Positions 44,819-52,749 of a stretch of DNA of 64,000 bases are shown one piece after another; position 1 is the stretch's first letter, and the number at the start of each line of letters is the position of its first letter. The notes below the pieces were generated by a model that was not told the origin of the DNA, made no database searches, and was given only the letters and a program-made list of their open reading frames with translations. Source of the DNA: Paenibacillus sp. FSL R5-0623 (GTDB lineage Bacteria > Bacillota > Bacilli > Paenibacillales > Paenibacillaceae); assembly GCF_037974265.1 (NCBI RefSeq), contig NZ_CP150233.1, positions 3,658,001 to 3,722,000 of the forward strand, given 5' to 3'. The position numbers and the translations under genes are program-made.

Positions 44819-46498
44819 ATGAGAAAGCGAACCCGAAAAACAGCAGTAACACTACTTTCAGCTGGTCTGTTGCTCAGTCAACTCGCAGCCTGCAGTGGAA
44901 GTGGTGGCGGAGAATCAGCAAGTGAAAACGGCTCGAGTCCTATCAAGCTTACTTATTTTTCAGAAGATGGAAGTCCTAACTGGAACAATATGAATGACCG
45001 TATAGGAAAAGTCATCACAGAGAAAACAGGTGTCGTTTTGGATGCTGAATTCGCGGTGGGGGACCCTGTGCAAAAGGTATCCATCATGGCTGCCACCGGT
45101 GAAGTTCCCGATCTCATAGCTGCTAAGGCGGATCTTGGCAAGCTAGTGGATGTAGGTGCAGTTCTTGATCTGACGGACTTGATTGAAGAACATGCCCCTA
45201 ATATTAAAAAGATGCTTGGCGATAAGATTGTTCGTGCCAAATATAGCTTGGAGGATCAAGCCATCTATGCCATTCCGACTTGGTCTGCTATCGATGAACG
45301 TAAATTCAAAGCCGACGGCGGCTTCCAACTTCAACATCGTGTTGTAAAAGAAGCTGGTTATCCTGAAATTCGTACGGTAAAGGACTATGAGAAGGTCCTT
45401 ACAGACTATATAGCTAAACACCCAACAGATGATAACGGCAACAAAAATATCGGACTAACCATTAATGCGGATGACTGGCATATGTATCAGGTGACGAACA
45501 TGGGATTTTTTACGACAGGTGCACCGGATGATGGAGAATACTATGTGGATCAAGAAACTTTTGATGTAACCTATCATTTCCGCCGTTCAGAGGAAAGAGA
45601 ATATTTCCGTTGGTTGAACCATATGAACGATATAGGTTTATTGGATAAGGAAAGTTTTGTCCAAAAGACGGATCAATTCAAATCCAAGGTTTCATCTGGA
45701 CGTGTGCTTGGGCTAATCGATCCTGCATGGGACTATGGAGATGCTCAACAGGCATTGAAGGCATCTGGGAAATTTGACCAGACTTACGGTCATTATCCAG
45801 TCACGTTGTCTAAGGATTATAAGGATACAAATTTCTGGTCCGCTGGTTTTGACGGAGGATACGGTATTGCAATCTCCAGCGAATGCAAGGATCCTGTAGC
45901 TGCGATTAAATTTTTGGATTACCTGGCTTCTGAAGAAGGACAGATTCTGATGAACTGGGGGATCGAGGGACAAGATTACGTTGTAGAGAATGGAAAAAGA
46001 ACTGTACCGAAGGATGTTCAAGAAAAGATGGACAAAGAAGGTAGTGCTTACATGAAGGAATCGGGTCTCGGCCTGTATTGGAACCTATCGGTTCATTATG
46101 GTGACGGAATTAAGGACTCAACAGGCAATTATTATACGAAAACGAACAGTGACCTTTTAACGGCGACTTACAGTGCACCCGAAAAAGATGCTTTGGCTGC
46201 TTACAAAGTCGAGCATTGGAGAGATCTTTTCCCGAAAGAAGAAGAGTTTCCTGAAAGAAAAGCCGGGGCAGTTTACAATATTGCCTTGCCAAGCGATAGC
46301 CAGGCGACAATATTAATGGCCAAAATGAAGGATATCACATGGAAACGAATTCCCGAAGCTGTAATGGCCAAACCGGAAAATTTTGATAAAGTCTGGGATG
46401 AGTACATGGCTGAATTGGAAAAGGCTGGAGTGGAAGAGATGGAAGAGGCTTTTGGTCAATATGTGAAAGACCGTGTTAAACTGTGGAGCGGTCAATAA
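44819..46498 (+). CDS. Extracellular sugar-binding lipoprotein, LplA type
   Basis: The 559-residue protein has a lipoprotein signal with lipobox LAAC at about residue 23 and a Ser/Gly-rich spacer, then the two-lobed family 1 solute-binding fold. It should capture manno-oligosaccharides for the two permeases encoded upstream. ATG 44819 was chosen, with GGGGAGTG upstream; the in-frame ATG 44801 would place charged residues oddly before the signal and lacks a site. The substrate is inferred from the flanking mannanases. Confidence 0.88.
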   Translation: MRKRTRKTAVTLLSAGLLLSQLAACSGSGGGESASENGSSPIKLTYFSEDGSPNWNNMNDRIGKVITEKTGVVLDAEFAVGDPVQKVSIMAATGEVPDLIAAKADLGKLVDVGAVLDLTDLIEEHAPNIKKMLGDKIVRAKYSLEDQAIYAIPTWSAIDERKFKADGGFQLQHRVVKEAGYPEIRTVKDYEKVLTDYIAKHPTDDNGNKNIGLTINADDWHMYQVTNMGFFTTGAPDDGEYYVDQETFDVTYHFRRSEEREYFRWLNHMNDIGLLDKESFVQKTDQFKSKVSSGRVLGLIDPAWDYGDAQQALKASGKFDQTYGHYPVTLSKDYKDTNFWSAGFDGGYGIAISSECKDPVAAIKFLDYLASEEGQILMNWGIEGQDYVVENGKRTVPKDVQEKMDKEGSAYMKESGLGLYWNLSVHYGDGIKDSTGNYYTKTNSDLLTATYSAPEKDALAAYKVEHWRDLFPKEEEFPERKAGAVYNIALPSDSQATILMAKMKDITWKRIPEAVMAKPENFDKVWDEYMAELEKAGVEEMEEAFGQYVKDRVKLWSGQ

Positions 46499-46534
46499 GC
46501 ATTCAATTGAGAATAGACAGAAAGGCAGGATACG

Positions 46535-47497
46535 ATGAAATCGATACCTTGCAATCCTAATGCATCGGAAGAAGTACGTTCTGTGCTCAACTATTTCCAC
46601 GAGATTCAAGGGAGTGGCATCATTACGGGACAGCACACCCAAACCATGGTGCAAGAGGAATTAAACTACATCTATCAAGTAACAGGGAAGCGGCCGGCAC
46701 TATGCGGATTCGAGCTTCTTGGGTATTCTCCAAACATTAATTATGACGATAGTGGCGAAGAGTGTTTGCTGGAAATCGCTGAAAACCAGGATACGCTGCA
46801 AAAAGCCTGGGAGTGGACGGAGAACAACAGAGGCTTGCTTACGTTCACATGGCATTGGTTTTCACCGCTTGGCGGACGGGATAAAAGCTTCTATTCGGAG
46901 CATACAAATTTTAACGTAAGTAAAGCGATTACGGAAGGAACCAAAGAATATGAAGCGCTCTTGTCCGATATGGACCATATGGCCAATATCCTCCGGGAAT
47001 TTTGCGACAAACGTATTCCGATCTTGTGGAGACCATTTCATGAAGCGGAAGGCACTTGGTTCTGGTGGGGCAGTCAAGGCCCGGAAATCGCAAAACAATT
47101 GTACCGTATCATGTATGAGAGGTATACCCATTACCATAATCTAAATAATTTAATTTGGGTGTGGAACTCACCGTTGGTCGAAGGTTACGTTGGGGATGAC
47201 GTGGTTGACATTATTTCCAGGGATATGTATCCCCCAGCTCACCAACATACTGATTTACGGAAGGAATATGATGAACTGGTTGGTGTTACACGAACTCCAA
47301 AACTTGCTGCTATCGGGGAGATTGGTCCGATTCCGAGTATTAGAAGCTTGTCCACCTCGCGCATCCCGTGGCTGTGGTTTATGACATGGTCTCAGGATTT
47401 TGGTAGGACGGAGAAGTTTACGACAAATGAGGAGCTGCGCAGCGCCTATCACTGTGACTATGCTATAACATTGGACAAGCTACCAAAGCTATATTAA
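46535..47497 (+). CDS. Intracellular beta-mannanase/manno-oligosaccharide hydrolase, GH26
   Basis: The 320-residue enzyme consists of the GH26 domain alone, with acid/base Glu170 in PFHEAEGTWFWWG and nucleophile Glu262 in IGEIGP. It is clearly related to the catalytic part of the secreted enzyme at 38856 but has no signal peptide or binding module. It should work in the cytoplasm on imported manno-oligosaccharides. It is the last gene of the transporter operon. Confidence 0.9.
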   Translation: MKSIPCNPNASEEVRSVLNYFHEIQGSGIITGQHTQTMVQEELNYIYQVTGKRPALCGFELLGYSPNINYDDSGEECLLEIAENQDTLQKAWEWTENNRGLLTFTWHWFSPLGGRDKSFYSEHTNFNVSKAITEGTKEYEALLSDMDHMANILREFCDKRIPILWRPFHEAEGTWFWWGSQGPEIAKQLYRIMYERYTHYHNLNNLIWVWNSPLVEGYVGDDVVDIISRDMYPPAHQHTDLRKEYDELVGVTRTPKLAAIGEIGPIPSIRSLSTSRIPWLWFMTWSQDFGRTEKFTTNEELRSAYHCDYAITLDKLPKLY

Positions 47498-47535
47498 ATA
47501 TTCAAAAACACCTCTTGGCAGCCGATCAGGCGTGA

Positions 47536-47616
47536 AACGAAGGAAAAGGAACGCATGTTTGAGTGTGTGTCGTGAGACTAACGAAAAATAAGGGCGGAGT
47601 ATATCCGTCCTTATTT
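47536..47616 (+). repeat. Hairpin repeat, copy 2, terminator of the mannan operon
   Basis: AACGAAGGAAAAGGAACGC (47536-47554) and the hairpin AAATAAGGGCGGA/TCCGTCCTTATTT (47586-47616) match copy 1 at 13077-13159. Two stem pairs differ between copies and both changes are compensated on the opposite arm. The hairpin lies 23 bases before a TnpA fragment, the position of the left-end hairpin in IS200/IS605 elements. Confidence 0.65.
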
Positions 47617-47638
47617 TATTTTTACGGCTTTAGAAGGT

Positions 47639-47705
47639 CATATGATGCCCGATCATGTCCACATGCTGGTAGCGATTCCAACGAAGAGTGCAGTCTCAAT
47701 AAAAG
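47639..47705 (+). mobile_element. IS200/IS605-type TnpA fragment (HUH transposase)
   Basis: The frame reads HMMPDHVHMLVAIPTKSAVS, which is the HUH-motif region of Y1 single-strand transposases (His-Val-His). Upstream and downstream parts, including the catalytic Tyr, are missing. With the hairpin just before it, this is a decayed IS200-like insertion. The rest of the 397-base gap holds no further recognisable feature except the repeat before marR. Confidence 0.75.
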
Positions 47706-47809
47706 ATAATCCGTTCAAGGCAGGTCTCTGTCCTGGATTGTAGGGTGATGTTGCAATGCCAGAGAATATAGTTGATAAGCATTATCATTCATGATATATT
47801 GTTCACTAG

Positions 47810-47830
47810 TAAACTAAATATAAGAGTTTA
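47810..47830 (+). promoter_or_regulatory. Inverted repeat upstream of marR-like gene
   Basis: TAAACT (47810-47815) and AGTTTA (47825-47830) form an inverted repeat in an AT-rich stretch 65 bases before the MarR start. It could be the autoregulatory operator. The half-sites are short, so confidence is low. Confidence 0.3.
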
Positions 47831-47894
47831 TTTAGAAAAACCCTATTATTTAAATGATATTTTTGTTTATAGGTAAATAAGGAGCGATCAAAGA

Positions 47895-48377
47895 ATGATC
47901 TCAAAAGATCGAACAAAACAGTTGCTTTATGACCAATTTATTCGTTTTTTACATGTGTATGAGAACCACAAGGATACAGAAATCGAGCATTTCCTAAGTA
48001 TCGCCCAGCGAGAAAGCATCGAGAAAATCCCTCAGCATTTGACCGCGGTTCATATGATAGATTGCATAGGCAAGCATGAGCCTATTAACAACACGGGTAT
48101 TGCTGAGGCGATGAATTTGTCCAAAGCAAGTATCACCAAAATTGGAAACAAACTGCTCGAGGAAGGATTCGTCAAACGTACGAAAATGAACGACAACAAA
48201 AAGGAGAGCTATTTCCGGTTGTCACCGCAAGGCAAAAAAATCTTTGAACTGCATGAACGTCTGCATATACATGAGGCTGAGCGCTTCTATCGTACTCTCG
48301 ACAAATACTCGGAAACGGAGCTGAAAATAATCCATCAATTTCTTCAAGACAGCAGTATGAATATTGAATCCAGATAG
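47895..48377 (+). CDS. MarR-family transcriptional regulator
   Basis: The 160-residue protein has a winged helix (NNTGIAEAMNLSKASITKIG, then KLLEEGFVKRTKMNDNKKESYFRLSPQG at about residues 84-111) and flanking dimerisation helices. It probably represses itself and the two nitroreductase-like genes that follow closely. AAGGAG precedes its ATG. Confidence 0.88.
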   Translation: MISKDRTKQLLYDQFIRFLHVYENHKDTEIEHFLSIAQRESIEKIPQHLTAVHMIDCIGKHEPINNTGIAEAMNLSKASITKIGNKLLEEGFVKRTKMNDNKKESYFRLSPQGKKIFELHERLHIHEAERFYRTLDKYSETELKIIHQFLQDSSMNIESR

Positions 48378-48397
48378 AACAAAGGAGAGTGAAGCAT

Positions 48398-48973
48398 TTG
48401 AGTCTGGCGGAATTGATCAGGGAGCGCAGGAGTATTCGTAAATGTAACTCTACGCCGGTGGACCAGGAGTTAATTGTAGCATTACTGCGTAAGGCTATAA
48501 GGCTTCAACCATCTGTTGAGTCTGGCTCGTGGCGTGTAGTATATGCCGGAACTCCAGAAGCTCGCAAACGGTTGGTGGACTGCATGCTGGAACAGATGTC
48601 ACAAAGCAAGCTCGGCAAGTTGATTCCAGGGAAACTTCTGGATGTTTTTAAAAAGAGATTTACCGATATTCCTGCCCACGTCATTGTTATGTCGACTGTA
48701 GGACCGAATCGTCTGACCAATGACCGCAATTATGCGGCTGCCAGCGGGGTGATGCAGAGCTTCCAACTGTTGGGCTGGGAACGAGGGTTAGGAATGTTAT
48801 GGGATACAGAGTCCATGATTCAGCATGAAGCGTTCTTCAATGGAATTGGCTTACGTGAGGATGAAAGATTTGTTGGTATTCTTCATATAGGATATTACGA
48901 CAAAGCGCCAAGAAGTCGGAAAAGAACACCAGCCGAGCAGAAATGGACCGTATTGCGAGGACAGTCTACATAG
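48398..48973 (+). CDS. Nitroreductase-family protein
   Basis: The 191-residue FMN-dependent nitroreductase-like protein starts LAELIRERRSIRKC. It is split into an N-terminal half with the flavin-binding RxRRSxR pattern and a C-terminal half with FQLLGWERGLGMLWDTES and FVGILHIGYYDKAP. TTG 48398 is taken as the start because AAGGAG lies 10 bases upstream; GTG 48389 would overlap that site. It follows marR by 20 bases. Confidence 0.8.
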   Translation: MSLAELIRERRSIRKCNSTPVDQELIVALLRKAIRLQPSVESGSWRVVYAGTPEARKRLVDCMLEQMSQSKLGKLIPGKLLDVFKKRFTDIPAHVIVMSTVGPNRLTNDRNYAAASGVMQSFQLLGWERGLGMLWDTESMIQHEAFFNGIGLREDERFVGILHIGYYDKAPRSRKRTPAEQKWTVLRGQST

Positions 48974-48989
48974 AAGAGGAGGATATAAA

Positions 48990-49475
48990 ATGAAATTGTC
49001 AGATCTGGAAGGAGTCATGGGCGGTCCGAGTGAGTTTTTGGAACAACCGGTATCGCACGACCTCATCCTTGAATTGCTTAATCATGCCGTATGGGCGCCA
49101 AATGATGGACTCCGAGAGCCGTGGCGATTTATCTTTGCCGATAACCGGTATGGGGACTTCATGCAGGGATTACAGGAGCCTGCCCCTGCATATCTTCTGG
49201 TCTTGGTGAAAGAAGAGGCGGATCAATATAAGCGGGAAGAGGACTTTGCAGCTGTCTGCTGCCTAATTCAGAATTTCCGCTTGCTGGCTCATGAGCAAAG
49301 TCTGGGTGTGCGCTGTACCTTGCATGACTGGATGTACGATTCGAGCCGTACTGAAATGTTTGGTGTACTGAATAACGAGCGCATTGCTGCGGTTCTGGAA
49401 TTGGGATACGGTGCAAATCAGTGGAAAGGAAATACGGAGTTGCCTGAGACTCAACTTCATTTTGAACTGCTGTAG
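48990..49475 (+). CDS. Second, short nitroreductase-family protein
   Basis: The 161-residue protein contains WAPNDGLREPWRFIFADN and, further on, FRLLAHEQSLGVRC and RIAAVLELGYGANQW, the pattern of nitroreductases. The usual RRSxR start is degenerate (MKLSDLEGVMGGPSEF), so flavin binding may be altered. It follows the first nitroreductase by 16 bases with GAGGAGG before the ATG. The two may form a heterodimer or act in parallel, for example in xenobiotic or quinone reduction. Confidence 0.78.
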   Translation: MKLSDLEGVMGGPSEFLEQPVSHDLILELLNHAVWAPNDGLREPWRFIFADNRYGDFMQGLQEPAPAYLLVLVKEEADQYKREEDFAAVCCLIQNFRLLAHEQSLGVRCTLHDWMYDSSRTEMFGVLNNERIAAVLELGYGANQWKGNTELPETQLHFELL

Positions 49476-49506
49476 AGTGGAGATCAATTTTTATTGCACC
49501 AAAACA

Positions 49507-50451
49507 TCATAACTGATTGAGCTTGCTTTCAGGCTCCTCACCATTTTCTACACGTTTTATATTCTTTATAAAGAAATCATATCTTGTTTTATGAAATTTC
49601 CGACCATCAGGCATTCCCGCTGTATGGGGAGTAAGTACCACATTACCCAGATTCCGGAGTTCACTATCAATAGGAAGCGGTTCAGATTCAAACACATCGA
49701 GGCATGCGCCTGAAATATCCCCGTTTTTTAATGCATCAATCAAGTCTCTTTCATTGACAATGCCGCCGCGGGCTGTATTGATAAAAAGAGCGGTATTTTT
49801 CATTTTTTTGAATGTCGCTTTGTTAATCAGCTGTTTGGTTTGTTCATTCAAGGGTACATGTACACTAACTATGTCCGATGTGCTTACAAGAGTATCAAAA
49901 TCCGTCTTTTTCACAAAATCGTCCGATTGTACAGTGGCATTTCTCGCATACGCCAGTACATTCATATCAAAAACCCTGCAAAACGCAGCAACTTTTTTTC
50001 CAATAGCACCCAAACCGATAATTCCAATCGTTTTGCCCTTTAACTCATTCCCTGTATAGTCCAATTGATTTTCATCCATCTTATTTTTCATGAAAGTATC
50101 AAGAGACGGTATGTTTTTATAATAAGACAATAACAGTGCCATGACGTGCTCGGCCACTGCCTGTGCATTCACTCCTGCAGCATTGGCCACCCAAATGCCG
50201 CGCTGTGTACAGGCAGGGACATCCACATTATCAAATCCTGCACCCGTCTGTACCAATTTTAATTTTTTTGCGTTAGAAAGCAGGCTGTGATCCACTTTAA
50301 TATGTTCAGGAATGATTACCTGGCAATCTTCAATATGATGCAGCATTTCTTTTCCGGGCGGAACAATTACAACGTTCCAGTCTTGCGGAAAACTCCCTGC
50401 AATATTGGATTTTGAGGTCTCGCTAAAATAGCCAACGATGAGAATCTTCAT
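49507..50451 (-). CDS. D-isomer-specific 2-hydroxyacid dehydrogenase
   Basis: The 314-residue enzyme has the NAD-binding motif GLGAIGKKVAAF, the Arg-containing NTARGGIVNERDL segment, the Glu-bearing DVFESEPLP, and catalytic His in LTPHTAGMP. It reduces a 2-ketoacid or oxidises a D-2-hydroxyacid. The in-frame ATG at 50451, with AAAGGTGG before it, gives the normal start MKILIVGYF. The longer reading from 50469 is less likely. It is divergent from the XRE-cupin regulator, which may control it. Confidence 0.9.
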   Translation of the reverse strand: MKILIVGYFSETSKSNIAGSFPQDWNVVIVPPGKEMLHHIEDCQVIIPEHIKVDHSLLSNAKKLKLVQTGAGFDNVDVPACTQRGIWVANAAGVNAQAVAEHVMALLLSYYKNIPSLDTFMKNKMDENQLDYTGNELKGKTIGIIGLGAIGKKVAAFCRVFDMNVLAYARNATVQSDDFVKKTDFDTLVSTSDIVSVHVPLNEQTKQLINKATFKKMKNTALFINTARGGIVNERDLIDALKNGDISGACLDVFESEPLPIDSELRNLGNVVLTPHTAGMPDGRKFHKTRYDFFIKNIKRVENGEEPESKLNQL

Positions 50452-50632
50452 TGCTAAACCACCTTTCATAAGCTATACCATTTTTCAAATAAAACCGTTG
50501 ATGCTCGTCATTCTATCCTTTTAATACAATTTTATCAAGAAAATTTCATTACGTTCTATTGAACCGGAATGGAAAAGAATCTCGATAAACAATATACTAG
50601 CTATATAGTTTTTTTGTTGAGGAGAATATCAA

Positions 50633-51193
50633 ATGGATGAAATCGATGAGTCAAAACAAATTGTATTACAAATCGGCGGTGCATTAAAAAAGTATAGAAA
50701 AGAAAAAAACATGACCTTAGACGACTTATCAGAATTAACGGGTGTAAGCAAACTTACTCTGGGGAATATCGAACGTGGTGAAACAAATCCAACTTTGGCC
50801 ATCATATGGAAAATTTCAAAAGGAATATCTTTACCGCTATTGGCTTTGTTCACATCAGAGAAACCCGTTAGTTTGTATCGAGCAGGGGAGGGACTGCGGT
50901 TTTCTAATGATGAAAAAAATTGGATCATTGAACCCGTCTTTAAAAGCAACGATATTGAAATGTGTCGGGCATACTTACAGCCAAATAGCTCGTATTATCC
51001 TGAAGGTCATCATGTGAATACAACTGAAATTGCCACAGTAATGACGGGTTCCATTGAGTTACAAGTCAATGGAGAGATGTACACATTGAATCAATATGAT
51101 ACGATCAGTTTTCGTGCAGATTATCCCCACGCTTATACCAATCATACGAATAACGAAACAGTGCTCCATATATCCTTAAAGTATGGCTTCTAA
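50633..51193 (+). CDS. XRE-family regulator with cupin domain
   Basis: The 186-residue protein has an N-terminal helix-turn-helix (MTLDDLSELTGVSKLTLGNIERGETNP, residues about 28-54) and a C-terminal cupin (about 105-185, PEGHHVNTTE, YPHAYTNHT). This architecture senses small metabolites. GAGGAGA precedes its ATG. It lies between the divergent dehydrogenase and a downstream MFS exporter whose promoter carries a 24-base palindrome, so both are plausible targets. Confidence 0.88.
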   Translation: MDEIDESKQIVLQIGGALKKYRKEKNMTLDDLSELTGVSKLTLGNIERGETNPTLAIIWKISKGISLPLLALFTSEKPVSLYRAGEGLRFSNDEKNWIIEPVFKSNDIEMCRAYLQPNSSYYPEGHHVNTTEIATVMTGSIELQVNGEMYTLNQYDTISFRADYPHAYTNHTNNETVLHISLKYGF

Positions 51194-51217
51194 AAGCCGA
51201 AAATCCACTTATTAAAT

Positions 51218-51261
51218 GCAACTCCGAATTCCATGACGGGAATTCAGAGTTGTATTTTTTT
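51218..51261 (+). terminator. Intrinsic terminator after XRE-cupin gene
   Basis: AACTCCGAATTCC (51220-51232) pairs with GGAATTCAGAGTT (51239-51251) with one mismatch, followed by a T-rich tract. Confidence 0.85.
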
Positions 51262-51299
51262 AATCAATTTTAGTATATTATAAAATAATTATTGTTTAT

Positions 51300-51323
51300 A
51301 AAAGTATATTATAATATACTTTT
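51300..51323 (+). promoter_or_regulatory. 24-base perfect palindrome, candidate operator of MFS gene
   Basis: AAAAGTATATTA is followed immediately by its reverse complement. A half copy, TTTAGTATATTATAAAATA, lies at 51269-51287. The palindrome is 87 bases before the MFS start and may overlap its promoter. The XRE-cupin protein is the natural candidate to bind it. Confidence 0.45.
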
Positions 51324-51409
51324 ATTATTCGCGCGGATGTTATAGTAAAGTTTTTCAGCCAACAAGAAGCAAATATAAGACGTAAGAATTCAGGAAGGAG
51401 AAATGAAGA

Positions 51410-52642
51410 ATGCCGAATAAACAAAATAAAAAATTCGTGCCATCCTCTGTAGCGCTGATCATTCTCGGCATTATTGTTATTGCAGCTAATTTACGTACTC
51501 CCTTAACCTCAGTTGGTCCTTTAGTAGGTTTTATAAGGGATGACGTTCATATTTCAAATACATTAGCAGGCCTGATCACAACGGTACCCTTGCTTGCCTT
51601 TGCTGTGTTATCACCTCTTGTACCAAAATTAGGACGGAGGTATGGGGTTGAGCGTATCATTTTGATTGCCCTAATCTTTCTGACTGTTGGTATTGTAATA
51701 CGATCTTTATCTGGCGCAGTTAATCTGTTTATTGGAACAGCGATTCTTGGATTCGCCATTGCCATATGTAATGTATTATTGCCAAGTATAATCAAAAGGG
51801 ATTTCCCAAATAACATTGGTTCCATGACAGGAGTTTACTCCATTTCAATGAATTTATGTGGAGCAATCGCATCGGGAATCAGTGTACCGCTAGCCATGAA
51901 CGCAGGGCTAAAATGGCAGGGAGCATTGGGAATATGGGGGATTCTCAGCTTTGTATCTATCCTCTGTTGGTTACCCCAATTAAGAACTCAAACGAAGCAA
52001 ACAGCCACGACAAGTCAACAAATGGTAAGCAACGATGTGAATGTTTGGCGATCCCCGCTTGCTTGGCAAGTAACCTTGTTCATGGGTATACAGTCTATGG
52101 TTTTCTATGTATTGATCGCATGGTTGCCTGAAATTTTAAAGCAGCAAGGAATTGACTCTAACCAATCTGGATGGTACCTCTCGATCATGCAGTTAGCGAT
52201 GCTTCCATTTACCTTTATTATCCCTGTTATTGCCGGGCGTATGTCTAACCAACGTTTGTTAGTGGTTATCACAACCATTTTACTTTTGACGGGGACGCTC
52301 GGACTTCTTTACGGAAGTTCTAATGTCATTCTGTTGTGGATCGTCATACTCGGAATTGGTGGAGGCTTCGCCTTTAGTTTAGCCATGATGTTTTTCGGGT
52401 TACGGACTGAAAATGCGCATCAAGCAGCAGAACTATCTGGCATGGCCCAATCGATCGGATATCTTCTTGCCGCAATCGGTCCAGCCCTTATAGGATATCT
52501 GCATGATGCAACAAATAGTTGGCACCTGCCACTTTTCATTCTTCTTGGGGTTTCCGTGTTACTATTTATAGTTGGTATAGGAGCAGCAAGTAATCGTGTT
52601 GTAGGTAGTCGAAATGATTACGAATTGCCACGGAAAGGATGA
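51410..52642 (+). CDS. MFS transporter, CynX/NimT family
   Basis: The 410-residue protein has twelve membrane segments. NLRTPLTSVGPLVGFIRDD near the N-terminus and the central GRRYGVERI loop are typical of the CynX/NimT group (cyanate or 2-nitroimidazole transport). The true substrate is not known. AAGGAG lies before the ATG. The gene follows the XRE-cupin regulator after a terminator and a palindrome. Confidence 0.87.
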   Translation: MPNKQNKKFVPSSVALIILGIIVIAANLRTPLTSVGPLVGFIRDDVHISNTLAGLITTVPLLAFAVLSPLVPKLGRRYGVERIILIALIFLTVGIVIRSLSGAVNLFIGTAILGFAIAICNVLLPSIIKRDFPNNIGSMTGVYSISMNLCGAIASGISVPLAMNAGLKWQGALGIWGILSFVSILCWLPQLRTQTKQTATTSQQMVSNDVNVWRSPLAWQVTLFMGIQSMVFYVLIAWLPEILKQQGIDSNQSGWYLSIMQLAMLPFTFIIPVIAGRMSNQRLLVVITTILLLTGTLGLLYGSSNVILLWIVILGIGGGFAFSLAMMFFGLRTENAHQAAELSGMAQSIGYLLAAIGPALIGYLHDATNSWHLPLFILLGVSVLLFIVGIGAASNRVVGSRNDYELPRKG

Positions 52643-52701
52643 TAACTATGTGTGACAAAATTATGGTGACCATTGATAATACCATGAAATAAGATATAAA
52701 A

Positions 52702-52725
52702 GGTACCTGCCTTAAGACAGGTACC
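52702..52725 (+). terminator. Hairpin between convergent MFS and BCCT genes
   Basis: GGTACCTG (52702-52709) pairs exactly with CAGGTACC (52718-52725), with the self-complementary CTTAAG between. T-tracts are poor. It is likely a bidirectional terminator. Confidence 0.55.
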
Positions 52726-52749
52726 ATCTCTAAAGAAATCAAGTATACA

